Shown here piece by piece: positions 12,431-23,597 of a stretch of DNA of 64,000 bases. The stretch covers positions 248,001 through 312,000 of the forward strand of contig KV918768.1 in NCBI GenBank assembly GCA_002049455.2. The letters run 5' to 3'. The number at the start of each line of letters is the position of its first letter. The first letter of the stretch is position 1. A program made the translations under genes and the position numbers. The stretch comes from Porphyra umbilicalis. Taxonomy: Eukaryota; Rhodophyta; Bangiophyceae; Bangiales; Bangiaceae. The notes under the pieces are model-generated. The model was given only the letters and a program-made list of their open reading frames with translations. It was not told the DNA's origin and made no database searches.

Positions 12431-12708
12431 CGACGCGAGCAGCAGCTCAGTCCCATCCGACCGCGTCGCCTCGGCGGCGGCTCGCGACACGAGCATATTG
12501 TGCCGCACGTGCTGGCCGAGGGAGGGCACCTCCGTCAGCGCCAGGGTGCAGACGGTGATGGCAGCACCCCGACGCGAGCAGCAGCTCGATCCTAACCGAC
12601 CGCGTCGCCTCGGCGGCGGCTCGCGACACGAGCATATTGTGCCGCACGTGCTGGCCGAGGGAGGGCACCTCCGTCAGCGCCAGGGTGCAGACGGCGATGG
12701 CAGCACCG
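12431..12708. repeat. 139 bp tandem duplication, two copies
   Basis: A 139-base unit beginning CGACGCGAGCAGCAGCTC (12431 and 12570) is repeated head to tail with only a few differences. It lies inside the minus-strand coding region 12447-13441. It is not a multiple of three, so it shifts the frame between copies. The high identity means the duplication is recent. Confidence 0.85.
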
Positions 12709-13441
12709 GCGGCTCGGCAGTCGCGTCCTGCCCCGTCGATCCACTCGACATGACGCTCGCCGCCATCACCCTTCCGCATCCCTTGGGCGAAACCCATGCG
12801 CCACTGCGTGCGGCAGAAAGCGTTACGGGCAGTCGCGCAGAGGTGGTTGATGATGTGCTCACGTTGACCCAGCTCCATAGTGGCCTTGTCGGCGACTTCA
12901 CGAATCCTCCTGAGGTCGGTACCCAGCTTGCGGTGGTCCATTTTTGGAGCGACGAGGTGTCCCGCCGCAACCTCTGGGTCAACTACATTTGCATGTCAGC
13001 GACAGAGGTGACGCGTCTACGGATCAGCCTGACGTCGGGCGCGTGAGCGCGCAACGACACAACAGCCTCCGAGATGCCGCTGTAGGTCGCCACCCCCTTG
13101 ACGACAAGCGCAGCCGCCACCTCAAGGGCGTCCAGGTCGTCAGTAGCGGTCGCAACAAAGACGACTGAGCCCCCACGCCCGTCAAGCAGCAGCTGACGAC
13201 GAATTTGGCCGCCCAAAGCAGCTCCCTGGCGGTGTTGTCGTCGATGGCGCGGCGGACTGGTTGTTGAAAACAAAGCGCGGGGGGAGAAAACCGATCCAGA
13301 GAGCACGAAGAAGGGTTGCCGTTCAGTGGGAGGTGCCGAGCCGCCTGACAAAGGCAAAACCCCGCACTCCATACGAGCCCCACTCGTCGCCTTGCCCCGT
13401 CCACCCGTCTGGCGCACAACGAGCACACACCAGCAAAACAA
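12447..13441 (-). pseudogene. Unrecognised broken gene
   Basis: Minus-strand frames at 12983-13441 and 12674-12982 are the same frame, separated by a single TAG (12983-12985). Protein-like sequence then continues in a neighbouring frame (12447-12941). Readable stretches include LDALEVAAALVVKGVATYSG, VVSLRAHAPDVRLIRRRVTS and KLGTDLRRIREVADKATMEL. The C-terminal part runs into the 139 bp tandem duplication. I recognise no domain. It could be a decayed gene, a gene with short introns, or an intact gene seen through sequence errors. Confidence 0.4.
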
Positions 13442-13638
13442 AGCAGAGCAAACAAAACGTCCGGCGACGTACTCGGTGCAGCGATCAAAAATGACAAACA
13501 GTGCGACATATAGGACTGGACGGTAGCGGTGCGAGCGGCGGTGGAGTCCTAAAGACCGAGCAGTGCTAGCAGCCTGCCGCCACTGTTTGTGAGGGTGCTG
13601 GGTGGGTCCCCCTCAGACACGCCCGTGTTCCCCTCCTC

Positions 13639-13890
13639 CTACAGGGCCGTCTCCCCTGCCTCATCCGTCACCTCTGTCGCCTTGCTCCTGGGGGCATTGA
13701 ACGCTTTCTTGCGAGGGAAAGGCAGTACGGTCGCCTTGCGCTGACGGGCCTTGAACGGTCTTTTTGACGGAGTAGGCAGGACGAATGGCACGGTGACGCA
13801 AGCCTCGACCATCGCCCAGGAGTGGTTGCGACACTGGTAGACGACGCGGGTGTTGAACGTCTTTGCAAACATGCCTCCCGTGCAGGGCAC
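13639..13890 (-). CDS. Small basic protein or gene 3' end, unknown
   Basis: An 83-codon minus-strand frame ending in TAG. The sequence from MFAKTFNTRVVYQCRNHSWA to a Lys/Arg-rich tail (KRPFKARQRKATVLPF and on to EVTDEAGETAL) reads like a nuclear or nucleic-acid-binding C-terminus. The upstream part of the gene is not clear in any frame, so this may be the last exon of a longer gene. No family recognised. Confidence 0.3.
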   Translation of the reverse strand: MPCTGGMFAKTFNTRVVYQCRNHSWAMVEACVTVPFVLPTPSKRPFKARQRKATVLPFPRKKAFNAPRSKATEVTDEAGETAL

Positions 13891-14171
13891 CGGCGGCTAG
13901 CCTTGAAAGCGGCGGACGCGCGCGAGAAAAGACCGGTTCTCCTGGTCGGTCCATTCACCTCTCGACCACGGGTCGCGCGCGTCCTGCAAATGATGGTGAA
14001 ACGTCGCCGGGCGGCTCTGCTGCACATCGATGACCAGCGCCGCTCTCTGACGCGTATCGCCTGCTGCTCCGCCGCATAGGTGGGCAGCGCGGCTACCCGC
14101 TGCTAGGAGACATCCCTTATCGCATCCAGGCGCCGGTCCTCCACAGCGTCGGCAAAGTATCCAAGTGCCTG

Positions 14172-15099
14172 ATGGACTTTTTGCTGGCGCTACTCACCCC
14201 GGCCTTCATGGACATTGCGCGCACCAAGATTTACAAGCTGTTAGGCCGCCACAACTTGGGGGCTATGTACCTGCACGAGGTTGAACGGTTGTGCGCCATG
14301 GTGGTGGCGGTGCCGCGCATCCTCAGCGACGACTGTGACGTCAGCAGCGGTGTCGTCGTCAAGCTCCAGCTCATCCAGGTCCTCACCGTGTCCTGGCGCC
14401 GTGCCATCGGCGTCCATCCCGCTGACGAGCGGGAACGTGCCGCGGCTGTCTTGCAGCTGTCTTTCTCCCTCTTGGCGCCGATGTACGCCGCACTCAAGCC
14501 CTTAGACCCCGAGACCAAGAAAGCGGGGGTGCTCAACCTCTATGTGTATGCATCCCTGTCGCATGTGCGTCAGTCCGTCGGTCAGGCGTTTCCCACGCTT
14601 GCGATGGTCTGTCACGACAACATTGAGGGAATGATTGCGGAGATGAACCGCAAAGTCCCAAGTAGGCGGCTGCGACGGCGTCAGACACGGCGGCGGCAGC
14701 GCTGCTCGAGTTGGTCGGGGCTGTGCCCCTGCTCCTGTCCCTTGATGCCGAACCGGACCCGTTGAAGAAGGACAACACTCACAATTTGAAGCTGAGCATG
14801 GAACGGACGCTGCAGCAAGAGCGTGAGGCCGAACACTGTGCGGCCTCACGCTGTGCGTCACAGCGCCGTATCTGTATGTGTGTGTGTGTTCTGATGTCTG
14901 CTGTCAGCGGTGTCGCTTCCAAGGCAATGAAGTAGCTCGCCGCCGGGACATCCGAATCAGACGAGGACGATGACGATACAGCGGATGAGGCTGCGCCGGG
15001 TGGGGGAATGGTGGCACCTGCGGCGGCAGCGCCACGCGCGTGGGGGCGCACCGGGGCGGCAGGGTCGACGTCGACGGGGTTGTCTTCGTCGGCGGCCGC

Positions 15100-15155
<56 letters not shown>

Positions 15156-15156
15156 A

Positions 15157-15211
<55 letters not shown>

Positions 15212-15743
15212 AGGAAGGCGACGACCGCCCTAGCTGCAGTCGTCCAGCGGGACGGGGAGTTTGAAGATGTGGGAGAAGATGAGCTCCTGCCGGTGGACTG
15301 GATGCCGAGTGAGGATGAGCCCGTGAAGGGGGGGCGTCTCTATCGGCTTGATGGGGTGCTTGTCGACAGTGACGACGACCCAAGAGAACGCGACTATGGC
15401 CGGTGGGGACTTCCACGTGATGGGCGCTGACGAGGCTGGCTGCGGGGTCTCGTTGCTGCAGGCTGTGGTTGAAGACAATGCCATCGGGTCGATGCTGCCG
15501 TCTGCGGATATCGTGGACGCTGTCCTGGGGGAGACCATCCCGTACGTTGCTGACGCAGTGGGACGAGAACATCTGTGTGACAAGCTGTCGGAGGACCTCA
15601 TGATGCTGCAGTTGTTTATTGAGCGAGTGCGCGGGCCCGACTTTGTCGCGTGGGCCTGGAGGGATGGGGCTCTTTTGCGTGGCATTGCACGGGCCGCCGA
15701 GCGCCCCCGTCCCCTTCTGCTTTGCAAGCTTATTGCTTGTTGA
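14172..15743 (+). pseudogene. Unrecognised helical protein with poly-alanine tract
   Basis: A good frame from 14172 gives about 170 residues of helical, leucine-rich sequence (YLHEVERLCAMVVAVPRILS, LLAPMYAALKPLDPETKKAG). Protein-like sequence then moves to a second frame (ALLELVGAVPLLLSLDAEPD, about 14690-14870). It passes a TAG at 14933-14935 and continues in that same frame as an acidic patch (SESDEDDDDTADEAAPGGG), a poly-Ala run encoded by a GCG repeat, and an acidic linker. A further shift near 15395 leads to the C-terminal part (VDAVLGETIPYVADAVGREH and on to TGA at 15741-15743). A GT...AG pair at about 14869-14913 could be a short intron. Family unknown. Confidence 0.45.
15100..15208. 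repeat. (GGC)n trinucleotide repeat
   Basis: About 36 near-perfect GGC/GCG triplets with one GAG interruption near 15155. In the coding frame proposed for the surrounding gene this is a poly-alanine tract with one Glu; on the other strand it is proline or arginine. Such runs change length easily and are prone to sequencing error. Confidence 0.85.
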
Positions 15744-16149
15744 GGAGGCGGTGACGTCGCGAACGCTTGACTATTCTGCCGCGACGAGCGGCAGCGCCAA
15801 GGCCGGCGGCGGCGGCGGGGGCGGTGGCGGTGGCGGGGGCCAGGGGGGGGGGGGGGGAGTGCAAACGATGCCATGGTCGTAGAGGAGGACTGGCTTCCAT
15901 CCCCCACATGCCGATGTGGAGTGCGCTGCGGCCGCGTTCCACCAGGTCATGTGCAGCGCACTTCCGGTGCGTTGAGCCCGACGGCCACGGCGGGGCATTC
16001 TTCATCGCGTTGAGACGCTTCAAACGCTGTAAAGCAATACACCCCCGTCCGCCCGGAAAGTTAATCCACATGGGCTTGAAGAAAAAATCGGCCCTGGTGA
16101 CCACGCACAGGCCGATTTCAGATTCCAATGTGGGTCCCCATTGCCAGCA

Positions 16150-16840
16150 ATGACATTTGCGTCCCACCCCCAGTGGAGCGCCACTGCGCCGGAGAAAGGG
16201 CAGGGTCAGCCCGAGGCCTCTGTGCGGCGCGGCCATGAGCATCGCCAGCACCTCGCGCAGCCGCAACACGTGCGCGTCGTGGCCCGCCACCGTCGCCCGC
16301 GGGAGCGGGGCGGGGAGTTCGGGCTCGGGCACAGTGTCGCCCGTCTAGCCCCGCCGGCGGCGCTTTGGGGCTCCGCCCGACACTGGCCAGTCGGTGCAGG
16401 CGAGCTTGGCCCCCACGGGGCGCACCGGCGAGCCGCCTGCATCGACGGGCAGGGGGGGGGGGTGGGCGCACGCGATTGGCGGCGCTCGCGACGCTCACAG
16501 GCGCCGCCGCCGCACGCGGGTGGGGCGGCAGCATGTGGCGGCGCACCGCAACGAGCGACGCCACGGCATCCTACCCGGCGGCATGCGCCGCGTCCCGCGC
16601 GGAACGCCGACCACGAGACGTGCCGCGCGGCGACATGGTGCTGCAGACGGGGGGTCGACGGGCCAGCGCGGGCAAACGACAGGGCGGCCCCGCGCGCATC
16701 CGCGCAGCCGAGCGAGCCGCGCGCGCATGCACGAGGGCGCCTCGGTGTGGTGGCGACGCCGTCGGCAGCGATCGTAGTCACATCGACCAGTTCGTGTTTA
16801 TACCCGCTGACAAGCGGAAGGGCACCTTCTATTATTTAAT
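16150..16840 (-). pseudogene. 5' fragment of an ATAD2-like AAA+ gene (third copy)
   Basis: This segment matches 19430-20070, the promoter and N-terminal part of the intact-looking paralogue. It shares the HDAHVLRLREVL motif (16240-16290), the acidic-proline stretch PEPELPAPLP, the ATG (16634-16636) in the context CACCATGTC, and a decayed TATA position (16790-16800). Homology stops just before the Walker A motif and unrelated sequence follows, so the ATPase core is absent. It is a truncated duplicate, not a functional gene. Confidence 0.75.
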
Positions 16841-16904
16841 CACGGATGTTTGTATGAATTTTGTAGCCTGCGGATCTGGTATGACGTGGCGCATGATTTT
16901 CTAA

Positions 16905-17090
16905 TCTGAGAAATCATTGTGTGAAGAACTCGTACAGACATTTGCTTGGGTGCTGTTTCCAGCAGGAGAACAGGAGCGCCCCGGCGGAAACGGAAAATAC
17001 CCCCGACCCCGCAAGGCTGTCCCGAGGCGAGCCGTGATTGGTTTTCTTTTCCGGCGGGGATGAAATTAAGCCTTTATCAGAGCAGCCGAC
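16905..17090 (+). repeat. Dispersed repeat Rep-4, copy 1
   Basis: About 185 bases matching 44300-44475 at moderate identity. Shared blocks include GAGAAATCAT, GCGGAAACGGAAAA, CCGACCCCGC and GGGGAT(G/A)A(A/C)ATTAAGCCTT. No coding potential; possibly a MITE or a UTR-derived repeat. Confidence 0.6.
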
Positions 17091-17492
17091 GCGATGGAGC
17101 AGCGACGTCTGTGCACACCCCCTGGCGCGGGCCCTGACGCGTGCAGCCAAGCGGGACAGACCACGCGACCGTTGGCAGCGGCGTTGTGTCGCCACACCGG
17201 GCGAGGCATTGCCGGATTGTCGACATCTCGTTTGACAGTTGTTGCAAAAGAGGAATTACAAACACCCAAGACGTGGAAATCTCCCTTCAGAGACGGTATA
17301 CAGTGGTGTAAACATACGCGGGGATCCGTACAGTACCGGTATACCGTCACGTGACGACCTCGGCCAATCGCATCCACGTTACGTCGGCACACCGTGCCAC
17401 GCGCACGGACCACCCACTCGCAGGAGCAATGGACGGTCGACGCACGCCGCTCGGCTGCGGCGGTTTGTGGCTGCCACACCCCCCCCCCCACC

Positions 17493-18757
17493 CTACATGT
17501 TGCAGCGGCGAACGGGGCGGGTGCTGCGCTTGCCCCGCTCCGCTCGGGGTGACGGCGCGGTCGACGCCTCGTCCGAAGGTTGGACAGGCGTCTCGTCAGT
17601 CGCGGCTCGTGTGCCACGCGGCGCGCCAGACGCGTCACTGTCTATGGCGGGACCACGGGCGCCGCGGTCGCCTGCGAGGGGGCGGTCAGCGTTCGTGTCG
17701 CGGCTACCGGCGCGGTGCCCCACAGGTGCGGCAGCAGCCACACCGTCCGGTGCGTGCAAGGCCGACCGAGCGGCACGTGCGCCACCGAGGGACGTGCGGC
17801 CGCCGCTCAAAGACAGCTGGTCGATGGCCGCCAGCACCGTCACCCCCCACGCGTCGATCCCGACCGCCACAGGCGCTGCCTCGTGTACGCTCGCGAGGGC
17901 GTCGAGGAGCTGCTGAAAAACGCGCTCCATCACGTCCACGGGTGCGTGCGTGAGGTGCACGCCGTCCAACGCCACGTCCAAGTCGGTGACGCGGGCACGC
18001 GCGACGCCGGTCTTGTGCTTGCGCACGACCGCCTTGAGCGCGTCGACGACCGGGCACCAGTACTGCCGCCGCCGCTGCTCCGACACCCCGTCCAGCGCAC
18101 GACCGTCGACCACGTCGGCGCCCACGCGTTTGTCACGTCCTCGGTCGCGTTGGCAATGCCGAGCACCAACACGGGCGTGTCGACGGGGATGCGGGCCAGC
18201 ACGCTGCGCAGCAGCGCGGTGGGAGGCCCGTCGGCGGCGGCGGCAGATTCGGCCATTCCCATCTCGGCGTCGGGCATGTACAGGACCGACGGCGCGACGC
18301 GGACGGCCGCCGCCACCGTAGACAGCAGCAGCGGCAGCTGCCCGTCGGTGCCACTCACAGTGAGGGCGAGGAAGCCGACGTCAAACACGGGCAGGGACTG
18401 CAGGTGGCACAGCACCGCAGCCCCAAACAGCGACTGCCCCATGCCTGCATGCACAGCAATGCAGAGGCGGTGCGGGAGGACCGGCCACGCGGCGAGCATG
18501 GCGGCGGCAGGCGCACTCGACGTCGGCCCGCCCACGGCCTGGGCGGCCCACTCGGCGCCGGGGGTGGTCAGCTTGTCCCGCGAAAAGCGCGTGTCGAGGA
18601 CCCCCACCACCCGCGACACGGTCGGCTCGAGGAGCGCGCACAGGCGCAGCGGCAGCGGCCGGTGCAGCGCCGGGAATACCCCCGCCCGGGCGGTCTGCGC
18701 TTGGGAGGCCAGCGCCACGTCCCAGTCCGCGTGCCTCACGTCTAGGAGCGAAGGCGG

Positions 18758-18794
<37 letters not shown>

Positions 18795-19860
18795 CACCAC
18801 CCTCGACTGTCGCCGGGTCTGTGGCGGCGGTCGCCACCGCCTCGAGCCACTGCGGGTCGGTCCGGCGCCACGCGCAGCACACGGCTTCGGTGGCGAGGCC
18901 CCGGCTTTCCGCTCCCGACCAGCCGTCTGTGCGTCGGACGACGTACGAGACCGCCGTCTCGTCTGCCGACGTGCCTGCGTGCAACTCCATCAGCCGCCGG
19001 CGGTCGGACGCGTCGGGCAGCTGGAAGTCGAGCTCCAAGTCAAACCGGCCCGGACGCCGAAACGCCGAGTCCAACAGGTCCACCCGGTTGGTCGCGGCGA
19101 GGACCAACACGCGACCGCGCGAGCGAAAGCCGTCGAGCAAGGCGAGAAGGGTGTTGAACACCCGCGAGTGGTCGCGGTTGTCGTCCCGCGTCGCCGCGAG
19201 GGCGTCGACTTGGTCGAAAAACAAGATGGACGGGGCCGCCGCGGTCGCAGCGTCAAACAAGCGGCGCAGGCGGCGCTCGCCCTCGGCGACGTACTTGGAG
19301 AGGATTTCGCCACCGCGGATGAGGTACAGAGTCACGGAGGCGCCATCATTGGCCGCCCGCGCGTGCGAGGCGAGCACCCGGACGCTCAGCGTCTTGCCCG
19401 TCCCGGGCGGACCAGTCAGCAGCACACCCCGGGGAAAGGGCAGGGGCCGCCCGACACCTCCTCCGCGCGGCGTGGCGGTGAGCAGGTCCAGCACCTCGCG
19501 CAGCCGCAACACGTGCGCGTCGTGCCCCGCCACCGTTGCCCACGGGAGCGGGGCGGGGGGCTCGGGCTCGGGAAAAATACCCTTCTCGCCCCGCCAGCGG
19601 CGCTTGGTCGCCCCGCCCGACACTGACCGGTCGGTAAGGGCGCGCTTGGCCCCGACGCAGCGCACCGGCGAGCCACCTGCGTCGACGGGCGGGGGGGGGG
19701 GCACGCGGTTGGCGGCGCTCGCGGCACTCGCCGGCAGCAGGGTGTGGAGGCGCTCGTCCAAGCGCGACGCCACGTCCCGCACGGCGGCAAGCGCCGCGCG
19801 GTCCCGCGCGGAACGAGCACCGCGAGGCCTGCCGCGCGGCAAGGGCGACGGCGGAGACAT
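17493..19860 (-). CDS. ATAD2/Yta7-like double AAA+ ATPase with Walker B Gln
   Basis: Chromatin-type AAA+ ATPase of the ATAD2/Yta7/Abo1 group, which remodel or evict histones. From the ATG at 19860 (CACCATGT) the first AAA domain shows Walker A GPPGTGKT (about residue 150), the motif GEILSKYVAEGERRLRRLFD, Walker B ILFFDQVDAL, sensor 1 AATNRVDLLD and RRPGRF. The Walker B acid normally Glu is Gln (codon 19210-19212), which in AAA+ proteins usually blocks hydrolysis but not binding. A poly-Gly linker from a 31-C tract follows. The second, degenerate AAA domain is in another frame (HRLCIAVHAGMGQSLFGAAV, then APSVLYMPDAE). The C-terminal region is in a third frame, to 17493. No bromodomain was seen. 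The shifts fall at or near the homopolymer and may be technical. A TATA box lies 150 bases upstream. Confidence 0.75.
18763..18793. repeat. 31-base C homopolymer inside the AAA+ gene
   Basis: A run of 31 C (G on the coding strand) encoding poly-glycine between the two AAA domains. The coding frame differs on the two sides, as expected if the run length is wrong in the assembly or variable in the cell. G-runs this long can form quadruplexes. Confidence 0.95.
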
Positions 19861-20009
19861 GGTGCTGCAGACGGGGGGCAAACGACAGGGCGGCGGCACC
19901 GCGCGCACCCCGCGCGCCGCCGAGCGAGCTGCGCGGTCTCGCACGAGGGCGCCTCGGTGTGACGTCGACGCCCGTCGGCGGCGGTCGCAGTAGTCTCATC
20001 GACCGGTCC

Positions 20010-20017
20010 GTATTTAT
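20010..20017 (-). promoter_or_regulatory. TATA box of the ATAD2-like gene
   Basis: TATAAATA on the minus strand, 150 bases before the ATG at 19860. The sequence around it is conserved in the truncated copy (TATAAACA, about 16790-16800), so the promoter was duplicated along with the 5' part of the gene. Confidence 0.6.
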
Positions 20018-20239
20018 ACCCGCTGTCGACAGGGGGGGCAGCGGCTAATTTTTAACCACGGAAGTTTGTATTCATACAGTAGCCGCGAATCTGGCAGTGG
20101 CACGTGTGGTGGCAGATGTGGGTTGCAGACGGTCCCGTCCCAACATCCGCTTTGGCATCATGAACCGGCCCCCGAGCCAATGAAGCAGTGAGTTTGCAAC
20201 AGAAGCTGACGCGCCTAGGTCCGAGTTTTGTGAGAAGCA

Positions 20240-20460
20240 CAGTAACACACCCGCCCCCTGCGCGTCCGCCCCCCTTCCCCTGCCTCCCCCACCCGTCCGC
20301 CCCCGTCCCCACGTCTCTGTCCTTTGCTGCAGCCTTCCCCACGTCTCTGTCCTTGGCTGCAGCCTTCCCCGCCCGCCTCCCCCCCTCCCTCCCCCCTGCT
20401 CCACCCTTGACGCCCGCCCAATGTCTTGTGTTTAGAAACCCCCGTGTCTCATATCCCTAG
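20240..20460 (+). repeat. Dispersed repeat Rep-2, copy 1 (C-rich)
   Basis: C-rich sequence containing CCCCACGTCTCTGTCC twice, CCTCCCTCCCCCCTGCTC and GCCCGCCCAA(T/A)GTCTTG. It matches 43940-44120, and a further match (TGCGAAGCGT...CTACACGCGCTCCCT) continues at about 20750-20785, equivalent to 44138-44165. In this copy about 280 unrelated bases (20461-20740), including a 20 bp palindrome, separate the two matching parts, which suggests an insertion. Confidence 0.55.
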
Positions 20461-20493
20461 TGTGTATTTCCCTGAGGGGATCATTTGATCCTC

Positions 20494-20513
20494 TGAGGAT
20501 CAATTGATCCTCA
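20494..20513. repeat. Perfect 20 bp palindrome
   Basis: TGAGGATCAA followed by its exact complement, inside the segment that interrupts repeat Rep-2. Related GGATCA...TGATCC arms lie just upstream (20476-20493). It could be part of a terminal structure of a small inserted element. Confidence 0.6.
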
Positions 20514-21093
20514 TATGAGGCACCTCAAAAAAGAACCTTTCTGACGTCCGTTCTGTTTTTTTCCGACACAGGCGAACGCAGCGTGCCCGTCTTACCCATC
20601 GGACTGTTCAAGGGCACCTGAGGGTACCAAAACGTGCACGGCAAGGAAGCAAGATTCCTTTTTTTCGCGTAAGTAGGAACAATTGAACCCCAAGATCAGG
20701 GGAATAGACACTAGAGGTTCCTCATCACCGCACGTGTCATACGCTTCCTGTGCGAAGCGTTCACAGCTACACGCGCTCCCTTGGCGGTGTACCCCACAGG
20801 CGTCCTGGGGGGGGGGCTCGGATCACCAGCGACGCGCAGGGGTCCCCCGGGCCGCATTCCGGTCGGTGGTTGCGTAGTGGGGGGGGCTTGGGTGCCCAGC
20901 GACGCGCAGGGGTCCCACCGGGCCGCACCGCGGTAGCCGCGACGGGGTGGTTGTTTTTGCAAAATATTTTTTTTGTAGCCCACCAGGCTACCATAAAACC
21001 AACGGTACATCACCCCATCCGTGGTGGGGTGCCCTGCGGGTGCCCACTCGCGTCCACCTGCGCAAAGCCCCCCCCGCCGGTCGGTGTGTGTGT

Positions 21094-23430
21094 CTAGACA
21101 CCTCGCGAGCGCTTTGTCGGCCGTCCACGTCCACGAGAGCCGTCAGCGGCGCCGTCGCCGCCGCCGCCGCCGCCACCATTGTGCGTGTCGTCGCTGGCGA
21201 CACCGTCGGCGTTGTTTGCGCCGACACTCGGCGCTTTGCCGTCGAGCGCGACGGTGGCCGCCAAAAGGCTCGCCCACAGGTCCACCCCCGTCACGACTGG
21301 CATGCACAGGAGGGCGCGGAGACCCTCAAACACCTGCTCCATAGCGTCGACGCTCCACTTCGCCGACTGTGTCTGCAACGCCTCCAACCGTGCGTGTACG
21401 GTCTTCATGTCGACTGGCAGGCGCACACCTAGCCCGCGCTTCACTGCAAACTTTTCAAGGCACGCCTTGACAATGTGGGCCCAGTAGTCGCGGCGCTGCG
21501 CATCCGTGGCGCATTTCACAGAAAAGGTGGAGGGGAAACTGGCCAGCAACGCAGGACGGGCGCGCCCATCCGTTGTGGCCAGAACCAGCAGCGGCGTGCC
21601 GACGGGCACTCCCGGAGCGCCGCCTCAAAAACGCGCGAGTCCGTCGAGTCCCCCGCCGACGGGTCGTCCACCCACAAGTCTGCGTGGGGGATGAAGAGCA
21701 CGGCCGGCGCGGCGCACGTGGCGGCGTAAATCGTCTCTGCCAGCCGCTGCTGGGGGGTGCGCGCCCCAGCCCCACGTGTCAGCGACACAAAGCCCGCGTC
21801 ATAGATCGGCATTGGTGTCAGCGCATGCAGAACCGCACCCGCGACGGTGCCTGGGCACATCCCCTCGTCCCCGTCAATGAGCAGTCGCTGGGGCAAAATG
21901 GGAAGGTCCTGGCCAAGGCTCTGAACCCAGTGTCCGCGCCGCACCCAACCGCCGCTGCGGCGGCGCAACGCCCAGGCACCGACCGGAGCCGCTGGACGGG
22001 AAGTGGCGAATGAGAAACGCCCGCACGTCGGCCAGCGTCGATGCCAGCAGCGGCGCCACGCGTTTCGGGAGCGGCCGCCGCAGGGGCGGCGGCGCCCCGA
22101 GCCGCGTGGACTGTTCGCGCCGGTAGAGGGTGTCCTGCCAGTCGACACGCCCGTCGACAGTGTCGTCGGCAGCCTCCTCAATCGAGTCGGGCCACCCCGG
22201 AAACCGCCGCGCGAGGACGGTCGTGGCGGCGTCGTCACAGAGGCCCGCGAGCTCGGCCCCCGACCAGTCGTCGGTGTGGGCGGCGATCCAGGTCGCGTCC
22301 GCGGCGTCCATGTGCACGCCCTCTGCGGCGGCCGACACGCGCATGATCGCCGCGCGGCCGGCCGCGTCGGGGAGCCCAAAGCGCAGCTCCGTACCAAACC
22401 GGCCGGGCCGACGAAACGCGCGATCGATCAGGTCGACACGGTTCGTCGCCGCAACAACCAACACCCGGTCCCGCCGCACCAACCCGTCCAGGAGTGCCAA
22501 CAGCGTGGCGATCATCGGGATCGACTCTTGGCGCCCGTCGGTGCGCGCGGCCGCGATTGCGTCAAACTCGTCGAAAAAAATGATGGACGGCTGCGCGGCG
22601 GTGGCGGCGTCAATCACACGCCGGACGCGCTGTTCGCCCTCACCAATAAACTTGGAGAGGAGCTCGCCGCCATTGACGACCCACAGGGGCACCGTGGTGC
22701 CCCCATTGAGCGCCTTGGCACGGCCCGCCAGCAGGCGGACGGCCAGCGTCTTGCCCGTCCCGGGGGGCCCGTCAACAAAACCCCATTCTTGGTCGAGGCC
22801 CCCGCCGCCCGTCGCGCGTCGGGCATCAGGAGGACGGCGAGGGCGACTTTGAGGGCGTCCACGTTGGCCGCTTGGCCGGCAAGCGCGTCCCATCCCGGCG
22901 TATCGTCGGGCAGTTGCAGCGGCTCGGGCGGTGGCGTCGTCGACCGCGGTGAGTCGGGGGACGCGCGGCGCCCGGCGTCGGGCGTGCGGGTGCGGTGGCG
23001 CTGCCGTCGCTGCGGCGGTGGCTGCTCCTCCTCCTGGTGCTGTGGACGCGGAGGGGGCGGGCCAGCCAACAACGAACAAAAGGAACCATAATACATCGCC
23101 GAGAGGTTCTGGGCGCCGCCCGTGGCAGGTGATCGGGGGGGGGGGTGGTGGGCGGGGCCTCGGGCGGGGCCTCGGTGCGCCTGCCACCCCGAGCGCCGGC
23201 ACCTCGGCCGGCAGCGGGGGGGGGTGCAGGCGGGCGCGCCCCGGCAGACGACAGCGGGAGGCGCCCAAGGCCGGCGGGACGGCCCGCCGGCCCCCCCTGC
23301 CCCGAGCGGCGCGGCCGCGCCGCCCACGCCGCGCCGACCAGCGTCGGGGGGGGGGGCACCCCAGCGCCCGCGCGGTCGCCACCGGCACCGTCATCTCGCG
23401 TGGCACGCGCCTTGCCGACCATGTTGGCAA
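21094..23430 (-). CDS. Second ATAD2/Yta7-like double AAA+ ATPase
   Basis: Diverged paralogue of the gene at 17493-19860 on the same strand. The first AAA domain has Walker A GPPGTGKT (about 22750-22775), the motif GELLSKFIGEGEQRVRRVID, a normal Walker B IIFFDEFDAI, sensor 1 AATNRVDLID and RRPGRFGTEL. Unlike its neighbour it keeps the catalytic Glu. The second AAA domain is degenerate (PQRLLIDGDEGM, LHALTPMPIYDAGFVSLT, APAVLFIPHADLWV), as is usual in ATAD2 proteins. The C-terminal part continues in another frame to TAG at 21094. The region before Walker A (LQLPDDTPGWDALAGQAANV) lies in a third frame; the change falls in the GGGCCCCCCGGG run of the Walker A codons. The N-terminus is Pro/Arg/Gly-rich with no certain ATG. 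TATA lies at 23591-23597. Confidence 0.75.
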
Positions 23431-23590
23431 GCGAGGCGAGCCGCCGCCACGTCACGAGGGGGGGGGGGGGGGGGGGGGGCGCCCGACCGACGCGGCCACG
23501 GGGGCAGTGGGGGTGGGGGGGAGGAGGGTGTCGCTGCCTGGACCACCGCGCTGTCCGTCTTTGCCCCGACCCGCAGCGCCAACCAATCAT

Positions 23591-23597
23591 TTATAGG
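23591..23597 (-). promoter_or_regulatory. TATA box of the second AAA+ gene
   Basis: TATAAAT on the minus strand upstream of the second ATAD2-like gene, in a short AT-rich island next to an ATTGGTTGG sequence. Position and form resemble the TATA of the paralogue at 20010-20017. Confidence 0.5.
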
